From Notospermus geniculatus (Eukaryota > Nemertea > Pilidiophora > Heteronemertea > Lineidae), in assembly GCA_002633025.1 (NCBI GenBank), contig NMRB01000123.1:386815-450814 (forward strand): a stretch of DNA of 64,000 nucleotides, given 5' to 3'. Made by a program: the position numbers and the translations under genes. How positions within the stretch are numbered: position 1 is the stretch's first letter; each line of letters opens with the position of its first letter. The notes under the pieces are model-generated. The model searched no databases, had not been told where the DNA came from, and saw nothing but the letters and a program-made list of their open reading frames with translations. Positions 53,901 to 59,983 of this stretch are shown here, piece by piece.

Positions 53901-55066
53901 CCACTTCTGAGGCTCTCAAACTGCTTCGGCTTCCACCGAATTGTTCACTTACCAAGAAATACCACAGCGCCATCTTGGATAACGGAAAGGGTTTTCCCCG
54001 AACAAATATAGCTCGTGACGTCATAACATTGGTACCCCGTGCCTGTCTTTGAATAGCGGAGCGGCAAAGACGGGAACCAGTCTAGTGCTGTTATTCAGTG
54101 TACATGTAATTTGAAGTCATGAAATTAGGCAAGTACATGTACCTAGTCAACATCATACATGGTGTGACCTTACATGTACAGTGTGCTTTGTTTCAGGATT
54201 ACTATCGCAGCCTTCCACCAAGCATTGCCAAATTTTCGCACGAAGATTCCGACATCATTGTCTACATTGGATACGGTATGCAGCGACAGGTGCAGTTCTA
54301 CAGCATGGGTCAGCGCAGGGTAGTGAGAACGGCAGGTTTGACCCACTGGAGTACCGCCATGGATCTCAGCCCTCGGTCAGGTCTTGTCGCCCTTGGAACA
54401 AAAGGTGGGCATATGAAAATTGAATGAATGCATCTGTTTTGGGAATCAGCACACTACCCTTCAATTCAGTATCTAATGACTACATGTAAAGCAGCTGTCT
54501 CACATGAGAGTTTTCGTGTGCTAGTTGGCTTTCTATGGGTAACTCAGCCTTAGAAAACTATGGGCAGTCCTTAAGCATTAGCTGTAGGAAAGCAACAATG
54601 GTGATTTTCCCATTGAGAGCCAACTTGCTCGACAAAACTTGCTTGGATGAGTGCCTATAGCTGTACTTCCACCTATTCTAAAACCCCGTGTTTTTTCAAC
54701 GTGTGTCGAAAAACCTGGCGAGCATTTCCATCTATAAAATCTACCAGAGGTTTGGTTTATAGACCCGGCGACAGGTGCCGCTGTAGGCGGGAACTCTCCA
54801 GTGTTAATTCCTGTTGGGAAATCTACTGCACCATCTGTCCCCGTGCAAAAAACACAGGGATTTAAAAGGTGGAAGTACAGCTTATATTACTGAGAACATC
54901 CATCTTTTCAGAACGGCTGCTGAAGTTCATGGACTACTACGAAGGAAGCTTCCAAGATTTCATCGGCCACGCCGACGGCCTTGATTTAGTCAAGTTTTCA
55001 CACGATGGACGGTATCTCTTCAGCGGATCCCACTCAGAAATCCTGGTGTGGGAGGTGGTCATCTGA
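25302..55066 (+). CDS. WDR90: WDR90/POC16-type WD40 repeat protein, 5' end missing
   Basis: Twenty-nine exons with matching phases are visible, and two more are recovered from the second copy at 63291-63653. Together they give about 1545 residues, against about 1750 for the human protein. The missing N-terminus would hold the CFAP20-like (DUF667) microtubule-binding domain. The visible part is a long series of WD40 blades. Diagnostic stretches are LRRIVGFGGATFRE, YPCHAVIV, RFFIGHTDK, CGVGKDGHGKN, AKAHTDVDI, TSSNKLLKLDS, IGYNGNGRSNMVW, GIVGTTAGTLWY, MHPHAAAVTAISFSTD and the terminal EILVWEV. These follow the human WDR90 order. The family product sits on the centriole wall and supports centriole architecture and ciliogenesis. 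Breaks: the 5' join at 25301, a one-base frameshift in the exon at 35744-35910, and a gap at 47899-48562. The TGA stop is at 55064-55066. Confidence 0.9.
25972..26107. repeat. 136-bp near-perfect hairpin in a WDR90 intron
   Basis: Arms of about 62 bp (TGGGCCCAAATTTTCAAAGC and onward) pair with at most about one mismatch around a short centre containing ATACCGGTA. It is probably a small palindromic MITE. Confidence 0.8.
26612..26995. mobile_element. TIR element in a WDR90 intron
   Basis: AGGGCCAAATTCACGAAGGG and its counterpart CCCTTCGTGAATTCGGCCCC bound arms that continue through GTGTTTAGC. There is no coding capacity. Confidence 0.7.
27309..27672. repeat. inverted-repeat element in a WDR90 intron
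   Basis: The ends share AAGTCCAATTTACAC and GTGTAAATTGGCCTT. The interior is non-coding. Confidence 0.5.
28088..29149. mobile_element. 1.06-kb TIR element rich in TGACGTCA-like sites
   Basis: AATAGGGACTTTCAGCAAGG at 28088 is mirrored by CCTTGCTGAAAGTCCCTATT ending at 29149. Internal arms share GATCCGT and GTCATAC-type sequence. The interior holds a GACCGCCACC...GGTGGCGGTC hairpin (about 28307-28336) and several GACGTC cores (about 28552-28652). It lies in the 6-kb WDR90 intron. Confidence 0.7.
29520..29780 (-). mobile_element. probable LINE/SINE 3' tail with ATT microsatellite
   Basis: In the reverse direction the sequence reads GGCGCTATATAAATACACTT followed by AATAATAATAAT, the tail layout shared by several animal SINEs and LINEs. 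Confidence 0.5.
30490..30664. mobile_element. GGATCCAGG-type hAT-like MITE
   Basis: The left end CAGGGACGGATCCAGGATTT and right end CTTGGATCCGCGCCTG lie between TACAA direct repeats. It belongs to the same family as 8852-9143 and 60399-60552. Confidence 0.7.
30770..31160 (-). repeat. dispersed repeat beside the GPCR 3' end
   Basis: Parts of this stretch recur inverted at 40455-40730 and 48690-48930. It contains GACGTCATTGACGTCAT. On the minus strand it supplies an AATAAA (31053-31058) about 106 bp after the GPCR stop, so the repeat may provide the GPCR polyadenylation signal. Confidence 0.6.
31164..32300 (-). CDS. intronless rhodopsin-like (class A) GPCR
   Basis: One open frame of 378 residues has seven hydrophobic segments. 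TM1 is about 13-37, TM2 about 47-72, and TM3 ends at ERF (109-111, the DRY position). TM6 carries CWVP (265-268). Cys85 and Cys158 can form the usual TM3 to ECL2 bond. NNTS at 80-83 offers glycosylation sites. Two core positions are unusual: the TM2 Asp of the sodium site is Asn (NLAVGN, residue 58), and the TM7 NPxxY motif reads FPMAF (312-316). A Cys-rich region (CTCQC) follows helix 8. The tail is acidic and Pro/Glu-rich (VPEPEPEAVPEVV). The ATG at 32300 is upstream-most, and Met9 is an alternative start. The gene lies wholly in a WDR90 intron on the opposite strand. The ligand is unknown, and being intronless suggests retroposition. Confidence 0.88.
   Translation of the reverse strand: MLHQATLTMNSETVLAILLILMWPTEIVSNFLVILSVSKSPALQNIANYFIVNLAVGNFLIGMAEVPFLIAELFFPKLLNNTSLCHFSIAAYVFILTSAISTMVILSIERFFAVRQPAVYRTYFTTWRLALCMCVVWMIAVLCSSLSTILMNGPHSRCKIYTVFQTNILLWLVGCLVLFPLFIQVLFHSWLCYVAKKTVLQIAPRCPTEMRNTNVNGIHRIEWNLGQELQESGRRDQGINESSFRANTLASAYETLLLIIYAFVCWVPLFILMTFNLEDIQRHMTNEQELTDATRVNMDWASCCALVFSLYFPMAFAIQKQEFRLAFKNNLIALCTCQCFKRKTPVVVPEPEPEAVPEVVEDSSDDTSECAHRPHNYN
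32301..34024. other. 5' flank of the GPCR and remainder of the WDR90 intron
   Basis: Nothing coding is seen. A hairpin-forming inverted repeat is at 33649-33795. Otherwise the sequence looks unique and AT-rich. Confidence 0.5.
33649..33795. repeat. 147-bp inverted repeat
   Basis: AGGGTCGTATGCACCA and TGGTGTATACGGCCCT bound arms that share CTCAGGTTGAGCCACAACTT. It is a small palindromic MITE in a WDR90 intron. Confidence 0.7.
34227..34665. mobile_element. TIR element in a WDR90 intron
   Basis: AGTACAATAGAAAA and TTTTCTATTGTACT are its ends. Internal CTGACTTGT/AAGTCAGA blocks occur in both orientations. Confidence 0.6.
35744..35910 (+). CDS. WDR90: WDR90 exon with a one-base frameshift
   Basis: The first part reads GNLGILDVATRNYTTIMRSH, then HISSASVDIPSG. 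Read straight on, it meets TAG at 35894-35896. In the frame two bases further on, the remainder reads RHIATVSKDHTIRVWD, a perfect WD40 strand that joins in phase to the next exon. The exon is 167 bp where 168 is needed. The break lies near 35838-35846 beside a CCCC run, so one base is missing by mutation or by base-calling error. Confidence 0.85.
35968..38510 (+). repeat. cluster of GTCGTC / ACGTTTCGTAACCGC repeats with CTCF-like motifs
   Basis: Several units start with AGCTCAC...GTGAGCT palindromes (35970, 36275, 36921), followed by GTCGTC runs, TTGATTTGACCTACTTTTCA and AAGGTCACAGAGGTCAAAG blocks. Each unit then has one or more copies of TATGGCCGCCAGGTGGC or GGCCACCAGGTGGCG. A second element with termini AGCCTTACTTACACTACAAA (36668 to about 37912) is interleaved. 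The cluster lies in the 6.3-kb intron before the exon at 42181. Confidence 0.75.
38934..39903. mobile_element. complex foldback built on ATGCGGATGTCAGGTC units
   Basis: The ends TAATGCGGATGTCAGGTC and GACCTGACATCCGCATTA are inverted. Arms share CGATTGCCTGCGC, GGTCAGGTCACAAAAACG, ATCGTAACCGTGTTCAGGTC and AATCAGTCGCCGATATGGTG, but in shuffled order between arms. Confidence 0.7.
40027..40112 (+). repeat. tRNA-like SINE head
   Basis: A-box TGGCGGAGTGG and B-box GGTTCGAATCC are correctly spaced. The acceptor stem does not pair convincingly, so a working tRNA is unlikely. Confidence 0.55.
41065..42150 (+). repeat. second GTCGTC / CCAGGTGG repeat cluster
   Basis: This repeats blocks of 36275-36640 and 37910-38510 in the same orientation. 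It ends with the same AGCACATGGTCCATGGACCA unit as the first cluster and abuts the next WDR90 exon acceptor (42180). Confidence 0.75.
42181..47049 (+). CDS. WDR90: WDR90 exons, second block
   Basis: Exons: 42181-42320, 42738-42999, 43783-43947, 44510-44638, 44999-45132, 45291-45328, 45683-45817, 46248-46339 and 46855-47049. All junction phases agree. They encode the blades containing YLW-free loops such as HRGRVTGLAYTP, ILRVDISTINPSEGG, TAGDRVIKIWDY and VFIGHSGPLTSLIF, then a low-complexity Ser/Thr/Pro-rich linker (SPRTTADAPTKLPAPS). The last exon starts at a CAGCAG tandem acceptor. The following exon should be the one seen at 63291 in the second copy. Confidence 0.88.
42334..42612. repeat. 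TIR element in a WDR90 intron
   Basis: The ends TAGGGCCAAC and ACGGCCCTA are inverted. Inner blocks CCACATTCAGATTTGATCCC and CAATCAGATTCGATCGGATC are related in inverted sense. Confidence 0.55.
43011..43515. mobile_element. TIR element in a WDR90 intron
   Basis: AGTCCAACAACATCTAAGCG is mirrored by CGCTTAGATGTTGCCGGACT, and the arms also share CCCAATGGAATGCA. Confidence 0.7.
43966..44364. mobile_element. hAT-like MITE absent from the second WDR90 copy
   Basis: The ends are CAGGGTTCTGCC and GGCAGAACCCTG. The second copy reads through without it near 60119. The flanks GTCATAAG and CATAATAAG look like an imperfect 8-bp duplication. Confidence 0.7.
44660..44843. mobile_element. inverted-repeat insertion absent from the second WDR90 copy
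   Basis: It is flanked by the 10-bp direct repeat TCTTTTCAAA (44650-44659 and 44844-44853). The core hairpin uses ACCCCAACCGGGGTCTTCCT and TCTAGTAGAGATCC. The second copy lacks it near 60360. Confidence 0.75.
46010..46200. mobile_element. GGTCTAGGAAAACCCG-type MITE, absent from the second WDR90 copy
   Basis: The ends GTGTGGCAGTCTAGAAAAAC and GTTTTCCTAGACCGCCACAC are inverted. Family members are at 49388-49627 and 59067-59258. The second copy lacks it near 62300. Confidence 0.75.
46460..46755 (+). repeat. tRNA-derived SINE, copy in first WDR90 segment
   Basis: The A-box region GTGGTGTAGTGGTTCGAG and B-box GTTCGAATCC form a tRNA-like head with a perfect anticodon stem (CTCTGA...TCAGAG). It is followed by a core with GACTTTGGGCAAGTCTCTTT and ATAAATGGGTACC. 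The matching copy is at about 62550-62842. Confidence 0.7.
47102..47898. other. unassigned sequence left of the gap
   Basis: After 47101 the sequence no longer matches the second copy, which continues to the next WDR90 exon. No coding exon is recognised here. It probably belongs to an insertion or a misjoined contig end. Confidence 0.5.
47899..48562. other. assembly gap (664 N)
   Basis: This is a run of N. An 18-base T run follows directly on the right. The gap region should contain two WDR90 exons that are seen at 63291-63468 and 63607-63653. Confidence 0.95.
48690..48930 (+). repeat. dispersed repeat, inverted relative of 30770-31160
   Basis: It shares GTGTAGCAGATGAAATTTTC-like and GACGTCAATGACGTCGTTCA-like blocks with the reverse complement of 30770-31060. 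Confidence 0.6.
49146..55066 (+). CDS. WDR90: WDR90 exons, C-terminal block
   Basis: Exons: 49146-49302, 49715-49959, 50716-50860, 51428-51633, 51822-52031, 52152-52386, 52850-52980, 53108-53281, 54197-54404 and 54912-55066. Phases agree at every junction. The block begins LLASASGAQGL in phase 0, which joins exactly to the phase-0 end of the exon at 63607-63653. It ends GSHSEILVWEVVI then TGA. These are the C-terminal WD40 blades, with recognisable WD/WY strands such as ICIWDLE, VSAWDTRK, LRLWYLEG, VRVFDVN and VSVWSVD. Confidence 0.9.
49388..49627. mobile_element. GGTCTAGGAAAACCCG-type MITE
   Basis: GAGGCGGTCTACTAAGGAAA at the left is mirrored by TTTTCCTAGACCGCCTTAC at the right. An extra copy of the terminal motif lies at about 49430. 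Confidence 0.7.
50051..50294. repeat. TIR element in a WDR90 intron
   Basis: AGCCCTTGTTACACTACATA is mirrored by TATGTAGTGTAACCACGGCT. Inner CCCGGG-containing blocks are also inverted. Confidence 0.65.
50490..50662 (-). repeat. tRNA-derived SINE
   Basis: On the minus strand TGGTGTAGTGGTTAG and GGTTCGATTCC mark the A and B boxes. They are followed by a core GACCTTGAGCAAGTCACTTT and a GTAAAAGGGGTACC end. The core resembles that of the SINE at 46460-46755. Confidence 0.7.
51099..51345. repeat. GTCGTCTC-type inverted repeats
   Basis: A strong hairpin (AGAAGAGATCCCAGAGGC and its complement, about 51151-51193) is flanked by CGAATATTTCGCAAATTTTC blocks. A second smaller hairpin follows at about 51276-51345. 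Confidence 0.65.
52463..52766. mobile_element. TAAAGTACGTTTAAATCATC MITE, first member
   Basis: The inverted ends include AAATCATCTGGACCC. A second member at 56504-56826 has the same ends and a shared interior (GTCAGGCAGACCTTGGTATT). Confidence 0.8.
53388..53457 (-). repeat. tRNA-like fragment
   Basis: On the minus strand a B-box-like GGTTCAAATCT follows a region with TAGTGCTGGCG. No full cloverleaf was confirmed. It is adjacent to the element at 53470-54082. Confidence 0.35.
53470..54082. mobile_element. 613-bp TIR element with 12-bp target duplication
   Basis: The ends GACTGGTTCCCGTCTTTGCC and its reverse complement lie between two copies of TAGTGCTGTTAT (53458-53469 and 54083-54094). The interior has inverted CAGGCACGGG blocks. 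No transposase is visible. It lies in the WDR90 intron before the exon at 54197. Confidence 0.75.
54659..54882. repeat. TIR element in the last WDR90 intron
   Basis: AGCTGTACTTCCACCT is mirrored by AGGTGGAAGTACAGCT. Internal inverted AACACGG/CCGTG blocks are present. Confidence 0.65.
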
Positions 55067-55755
55067 TTTGATCGGACACGATTTCTCCAATTGTTTGAAA
55101 TTTGGCCTTGATTGTTGAGTGGATGGTTGGTGTCAACCTACATTCATTTGTATGATTTTGTAGCAACAGTCTTCGCATTTAGACAGCATTTATCATAGAT
55201 ATTTCTTTTAAGTGCTGCAGTGCAGCCTTTGGTCATGCTATTCCTGTATATTGTAAAGTGCTTCACAAGCAGGACTTGTACTGATTTTGTTTTGAAACTT
55301 TCTTTATTCTATATTTGTGTTAAAAAGTTGCAAATGCTGTAGAAACATCCATGACCTGGGGTCATACTGTCCCTGTTGAAGATGTGCATGTACATGCACA
55401 TGTACACATACACAAGTAGATGTAGTTGGTTCGTTTGCAACATGAATTCATGTATGATAGCGCAATTAATCAGTCCAAATGAATGAAACCATTATGGTAG
55501 GCCTACATGTACTTAAAACATTCCATTTAGGAGGACTTGTATCCCTAAAGACAAATGCTAATGTACTTTTATTTGTTGCTGTTTGGATATTTTTATACTG
55601 GACAAGTTGATTGAAAATGTGCATGTACATGTAGGTAGCATTTTTAGAATTAAAGACATTTTCATAAAACTGATGTTATGCTGCTTCATAACTTGGGGAC
55701 TGGATAGATACCAGTACAAAGAGGTCCTGCAGATGACTTGGCAAAGAAATGAGGG

Positions 55756-56003
55756 CAGGGCCGTAGGTAGCTTTTTTGCTGGGGGAGCATCTTTAAGCAG
55801 ATGAGCTCAACAGACGTGGGCTTTGCCTTCCGGCGCCGGTTTTGCTAGCCTGGGACCTCCTCAGAAAAATTTTGAAAATTATAGCTCTGAGATGTGCCTT
55901 GAGGTCAAGTTCCTGCACACTGAGACATGAACAATTTGATTTTGCTGAAAAAAAATTTTTTTCAATTTGCCTGGGGGCATTGTCTATGCTAGCTACGGGC
56001 CTG
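55756..56003. mobile_element. CAGGGCCGTAG-type MITE
   Basis: CAGGGCCGTAGGTAGC and GCTAGCTACGGGCCTG are inverted ends, a hAT-like layout. Confidence 0.6.
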
Positions 56004-56503
56004 GAGGGGGTTCAAGTCTCAGCTGCCTGAGTACAGGTAATACCAGGCGAACCACAGAAGCTGAGCAAGTTGATAGTTCCTGTCAGAAGTGGATGCATGT
56101 GAACAGTTACAGTTACATGTACATGAACATGTAAGTGCACCAAGATGATGTATTCTTTATTGGAGGTCGCGAGGCCATCGATAAACCAGTCTCGCAGGAT
56201 GACACTTCTTGTCAAGGACAACAAAGTTGACGAGTTCTCTTCGCTTTGTCATCAGCAATCAGGACAGCCCTCTAAAGTGTAAGGACAATCTGTCACTCCC
56301 AAAGGTCTCCAAAACAGAGGTTTCACTTTAGATAAAATAAGGTTTTCAATTTCACTTTTTATTTCATATACCCGGTACATGTATAACTGAAAGACTGCAT
56401 GACACAACAGAAAATACATGCAATGCGTGCGTTTTGGGCAATTATGATTTCTATGATATGTACATGTAAACATGTCATACATGTACGTACATGAACAAGT
56501 GTC

Positions 56504-56826
56504 TAAAGTACGTTTAAATCATCTGGACCCCGATGGGAGGACCCTTTGGTTGTCAGGCAGACCTTGGTATTGTTGGTCACCAGTGAAGTCTGGCTATTGA
56601 AATGCGTTTTAGTGACAGGACGCTTCCAGCCAATCCCATGCCTGTGCCTGTGTTCAATTTCAAATCAAGCCCTAGTTGCATGTTCTATTTTGAACCAAGG
56701 TTCAGCTGGTTAGAAAATGTGCGTTGGATCGTTCAGAGTAAACCCTAAATTAATTGTGTGGTTACTAGGGGATTCACTGACATACATGTACGCCCATCGG
56801 GGTCCAGGTGATTTAAATGTACTTTA
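56504..56826. mobile_element. TAAAGTACGTTTAAATCATC MITE, second member
   Basis: It has the same termini and interior as 52463-52766, with small indels. Confidence 0.8.
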
Positions 56827-57070
56827 GTGACAAAAAAGATGTTCATGTAATTACAAATTACCAGTCCTATGATTTAAATGACATAGGAAATGATAACCAT
56901 GGTACATACATGTACATATTCAAAGGTTTGAAAGCATGATAGTACATTTATCTGCATACTGTAATGTACATTTGTAAACGATCATCTGAAAAGTCAATTG
57001 ATGCTTAAGAACATGATAGTGATTTGGAAGAGTTTTCTTGAAAGTGGGGAGAACATCACATGTATATGTG

Positions 57071-57274
57071 TTAAAGGAGCACGGTATTGCCACTTTTTCT
57101 CGTCAGCCGGCGCCACTTTCCAACCCAAGGGTCTGACTACGTCTCGGCGAATGACCCGATTTACTGCGTACATTTTGTAATGCATTTTTGTAGTTCGTCT
57201 TACTGCCGCTAGGTGGCTCCCTCTACGTCGGCAGTCAAATAACGCATTTGAGATCCAATACCGTGCTCCTTTAA
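57071..57274. mobile_element. TTAA-flanked 196-bp MITE
   Basis: AGGAGCACGGTATTG and its exact reverse complement (element 57075-57270) are flanked by TTAA on both sides. This is a piggyBac/Kolobok-type duplication. Confidence 0.75.
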
Positions 57275-58365
57275 CATAACCATGTACATGTAGGCCTACA
57301 TGTACATGTCAACATGTTTAACTTGAGCATCAACTGTACTTGAAGATGATCCCATATGCCTTGAATATTTGTATACATATACTTTTATTTTCCTGATTCG
57401 TTTCTTCTGAGCCAGAAAAAGATGGTCATCAGAAGAATGGCCTATTGTTCCTGATTGTACTGAATGAGTGAGTGGTAATCGAACGCGCCCCTTACACAAA
57501 ATGCTTGCAAATGGTGAGAATTATCACAGAAACAAAGTGATCCACCAACTGATACATGTACATTGAGAATATTGCATCTCATCACAACATAAAAGATAGG
57601 TATTCGGCTCTGGAATGGAAGAATTATTCACTGTACTGTGCTGTGCATGCATGCACAATCCCACCTACAGATTTCTACCGAGTAGACAATCAAGAATGTA
57701 CATGTACATGTACACTGTACAATGGGTACATGTACATGTATGTTCAGTTTAGATGTACATGAATGAACAGCAAGCTGGTTTACATGTGCATATCCATGTA
57801 TCGTCATCATTTCCCTTTTTTATTTCTCTTTCCTATTTCTTATTGTGATCAGTTACAACATTCAAAATGTATTCCAGCATCAGCAAAGAAAAGAACATAG
57901 AGGTGAGCCACTGCTGCAAGTTTGCTACAATCATCACCCAGTCATTAATCCACTGTTTGTCAAGCACCAGTTGCAGGTAAGGCACTACCAGAAGATAGCT
58001 GACTGGACGGCTGCAACATGCCAAAATTGCAGCCATGGACCACCTGCTTTAATAATGAACTCACGAAAAAAATGAAAATGTGAGCCGCTCCAGCAAAAGC
58101 AGATGCTTGTCGCAAGTGATCATCATTGGTCATCAGTTTACCCAACTCTTGTCACTGCTGTCCATTACTATTTTATACCCGTGTCAATGTACATTTCACC
58201 TGTTGTACTGCAAGGCCGTCAACCCTTTCCTCGGGTTGCGACAAACGTCTGGTTTTTGCTGGAGCCGCTCACAAATGCTGCTAACCCCCTAGGGGCAAAC
58301 GGACTGGAAACGGACCGGATCCTTGTGCCAATGAACCTCGCTTAACTCACTGCTGCATCATCCAA

Positions 58366-59882
58366 TCACCTAAATTCAGGTTTTAGCGACCAAACGCCGA
58401 TGTTATTCTGTTTTTCAAATGTACAGATCTGGTGCAGCATAGCCTTGAATTTGGCTGAATCTTGCGGAGGGAGGCGGTGACCGAACTCATCCAAAAGTTC
58501 TCTCGTTGTCGCGTGGGAACTATTGCTGGCTTGGAATGCAATAAAGTTCCGCATGTCTGTGATCAACTGGGTGTGTTCTGTCACCACGGCTGGTAGAACC
58601 GGGTTGGTACTTTCGTCCCCATCACTGTCACTCTCACCGCCTGACTTGGTTCCATAGTTCCGTGCTTGCATACGTTGAAGTAATTGACCTGAGCTGAATG
58701 AGTTCTTCTTTGGACTGGAGGAAAATGTGGCGGATTTCGTAAGGCCCGAGTATTCTCCATTAAAGAGCTTTTCAGTGTTGGTGGTCTGTTCCTTGGCCTG
58801 AAAGGATATATGGACATATTATAAACAATGGACAATACAGTACAAATGCATGAGATATATATAACCAAAATTTCTTACATTTATCATCACTCAATTGAAA
58901 TTGGAAATTGACAATTGAACACCTCACCTTGTCTGTTTTTTCTGGTGTCGTACTGGGCAGAACAAGGGAATTTTTCTTCTGACCGAATCTTGGTCTGTAA
59001 AGGGAAAGAGAAGTGTGTGCTGCATTTGGCCTGTTCTTTCTAAACAATGTTCCTACCTTACCATACGTGAGGTGGTCTAGGAAAACCCACCGGATGTCGC
59101 GTTTGGGGGAACTGTTAATGGCCTTGGTGAACCTGCACATTTCAACAGCTGAAATGTACTACGTAACAGGTGAACAGTAGCAGATCAATGCACAGGCAAT
59201 CCAACAACCCTTGTTGATCATTCAGCGACCTTCGACGGGTTTTCCTAGACCACCACACATACAATGTACTAGTATTATTTTCTCACATCAGATGCACAAG
59301 TCAACAGGTCAACGGAGCACCTAAAATGGCCAGCTCAACAACAGGATACAAAACTGCCTCTCCTTTTGCACTCTGTTTGAGACATACATGTACATGGAAT
59401 TCAAGTTCTTGTTCTTACTTCGGTTGCTTTGGTTGTCCAATCTGCCCTGACTGTCCCGTCCAAGTTGGCACCCCAGACCGAGCAGCACCTTTAAGCAAAC
59501 TTTTGGAGACCTTGAGAGCTTTTGCAGCTTCCTTGGCTACACGATCTGCTTCGCCTTCTACCAGGGCATAGTCAGGATTGGAAGAGTCCAGGATAACATC
59601 ATGCTTCATGGCACTATGGACACCTGTGGAACAAGTAAATCGCTGTTAATCTCAGCTTGAAGAACAGAACTGAACTGAGTTGCCCATTTTTACTTAGATG
59701 CAGGTTCCTGGCATGAATCTACATGTATACATTTTACATGAAGCTGGACATACCTGACTTTTTAAACAGACTGGCAAGAACAAAATCATCTTGTTCTTTG
59801 TTTTTCTCTTCCTGATCTTCATCTTTCTCAGTTTTCCATTCTCCATGACGAGCGAGATGGTCAATTTTCACACCCTCGAACT
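58366..59882 (-). CDS. ERCC6: ERCC6/CSB, C-terminal four exons
   Basis: Minus-strand exons in transcript order are 59882-59754, 59623-59419, 58994-58928 and 58797-58366, joined in phase with GT-AG introns. ERCC6 (CSB) is the SWI2/SNF2 ATPase of transcription-coupled repair. Only the part after the helicase is present. Recognition rests on FEGVKIDHL...DFVLASLFKKS, GVHSAMKHDVILDSSNPDYA, LVEGEADRVAKEA, SGVPTWTGQ, RFGQKKNS and the last-exon block MRNFIAFQAS...TTRELLDEF...WSLKPEFR, which is the C-terminal winged-helix/ubiquitin-binding region. The stop is at 58366-58368. All upstream exons are absent because sequence 5' of 59882 runs into the join at 59983. Confidence 0.88.
59067..59258. mobile_element. 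GGTCTAGGAAAACCCG-type MITE in an ERCC6 intron
   Basis: GTGAGGTGGTCTAGGAAAAC and TTTTCCTAGACCACCACAC are inverted ends. It is closely related to the member at 46010-46200. Confidence 0.75.
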
Positions 59883-59982
59883 CTGAAGAAAAAAAAATCC
59901 AGTCCGACTCAAGGAAGGGAACAGTCCAAATGCCCCTCCATTCAGCCCCAGAACATGCAGGAGCACGTGGCACACACAAGGA

Positions 59983-59983
59983 N
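59983..59983. other. single-N contig join
   Basis: To the left is ERCC6 intron. To the right the sequence starts in the middle of a WDR90 exon (matching 43827 onward). Two unrelated gene interiors meet at one N, so this is an assembly junction. Confidence 0.9.

Larger units (their letters stand above)
55067..58365. other. intergenic region between convergent WDR90 and ERCC6
   Basis: No gene is seen. The region is very rich in TACATGTA/ACATGTAC and holds the elements at 55756, 56504 and 57071. Both genes end here, so it includes their 3' UTRs. Confidence 0.6.
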
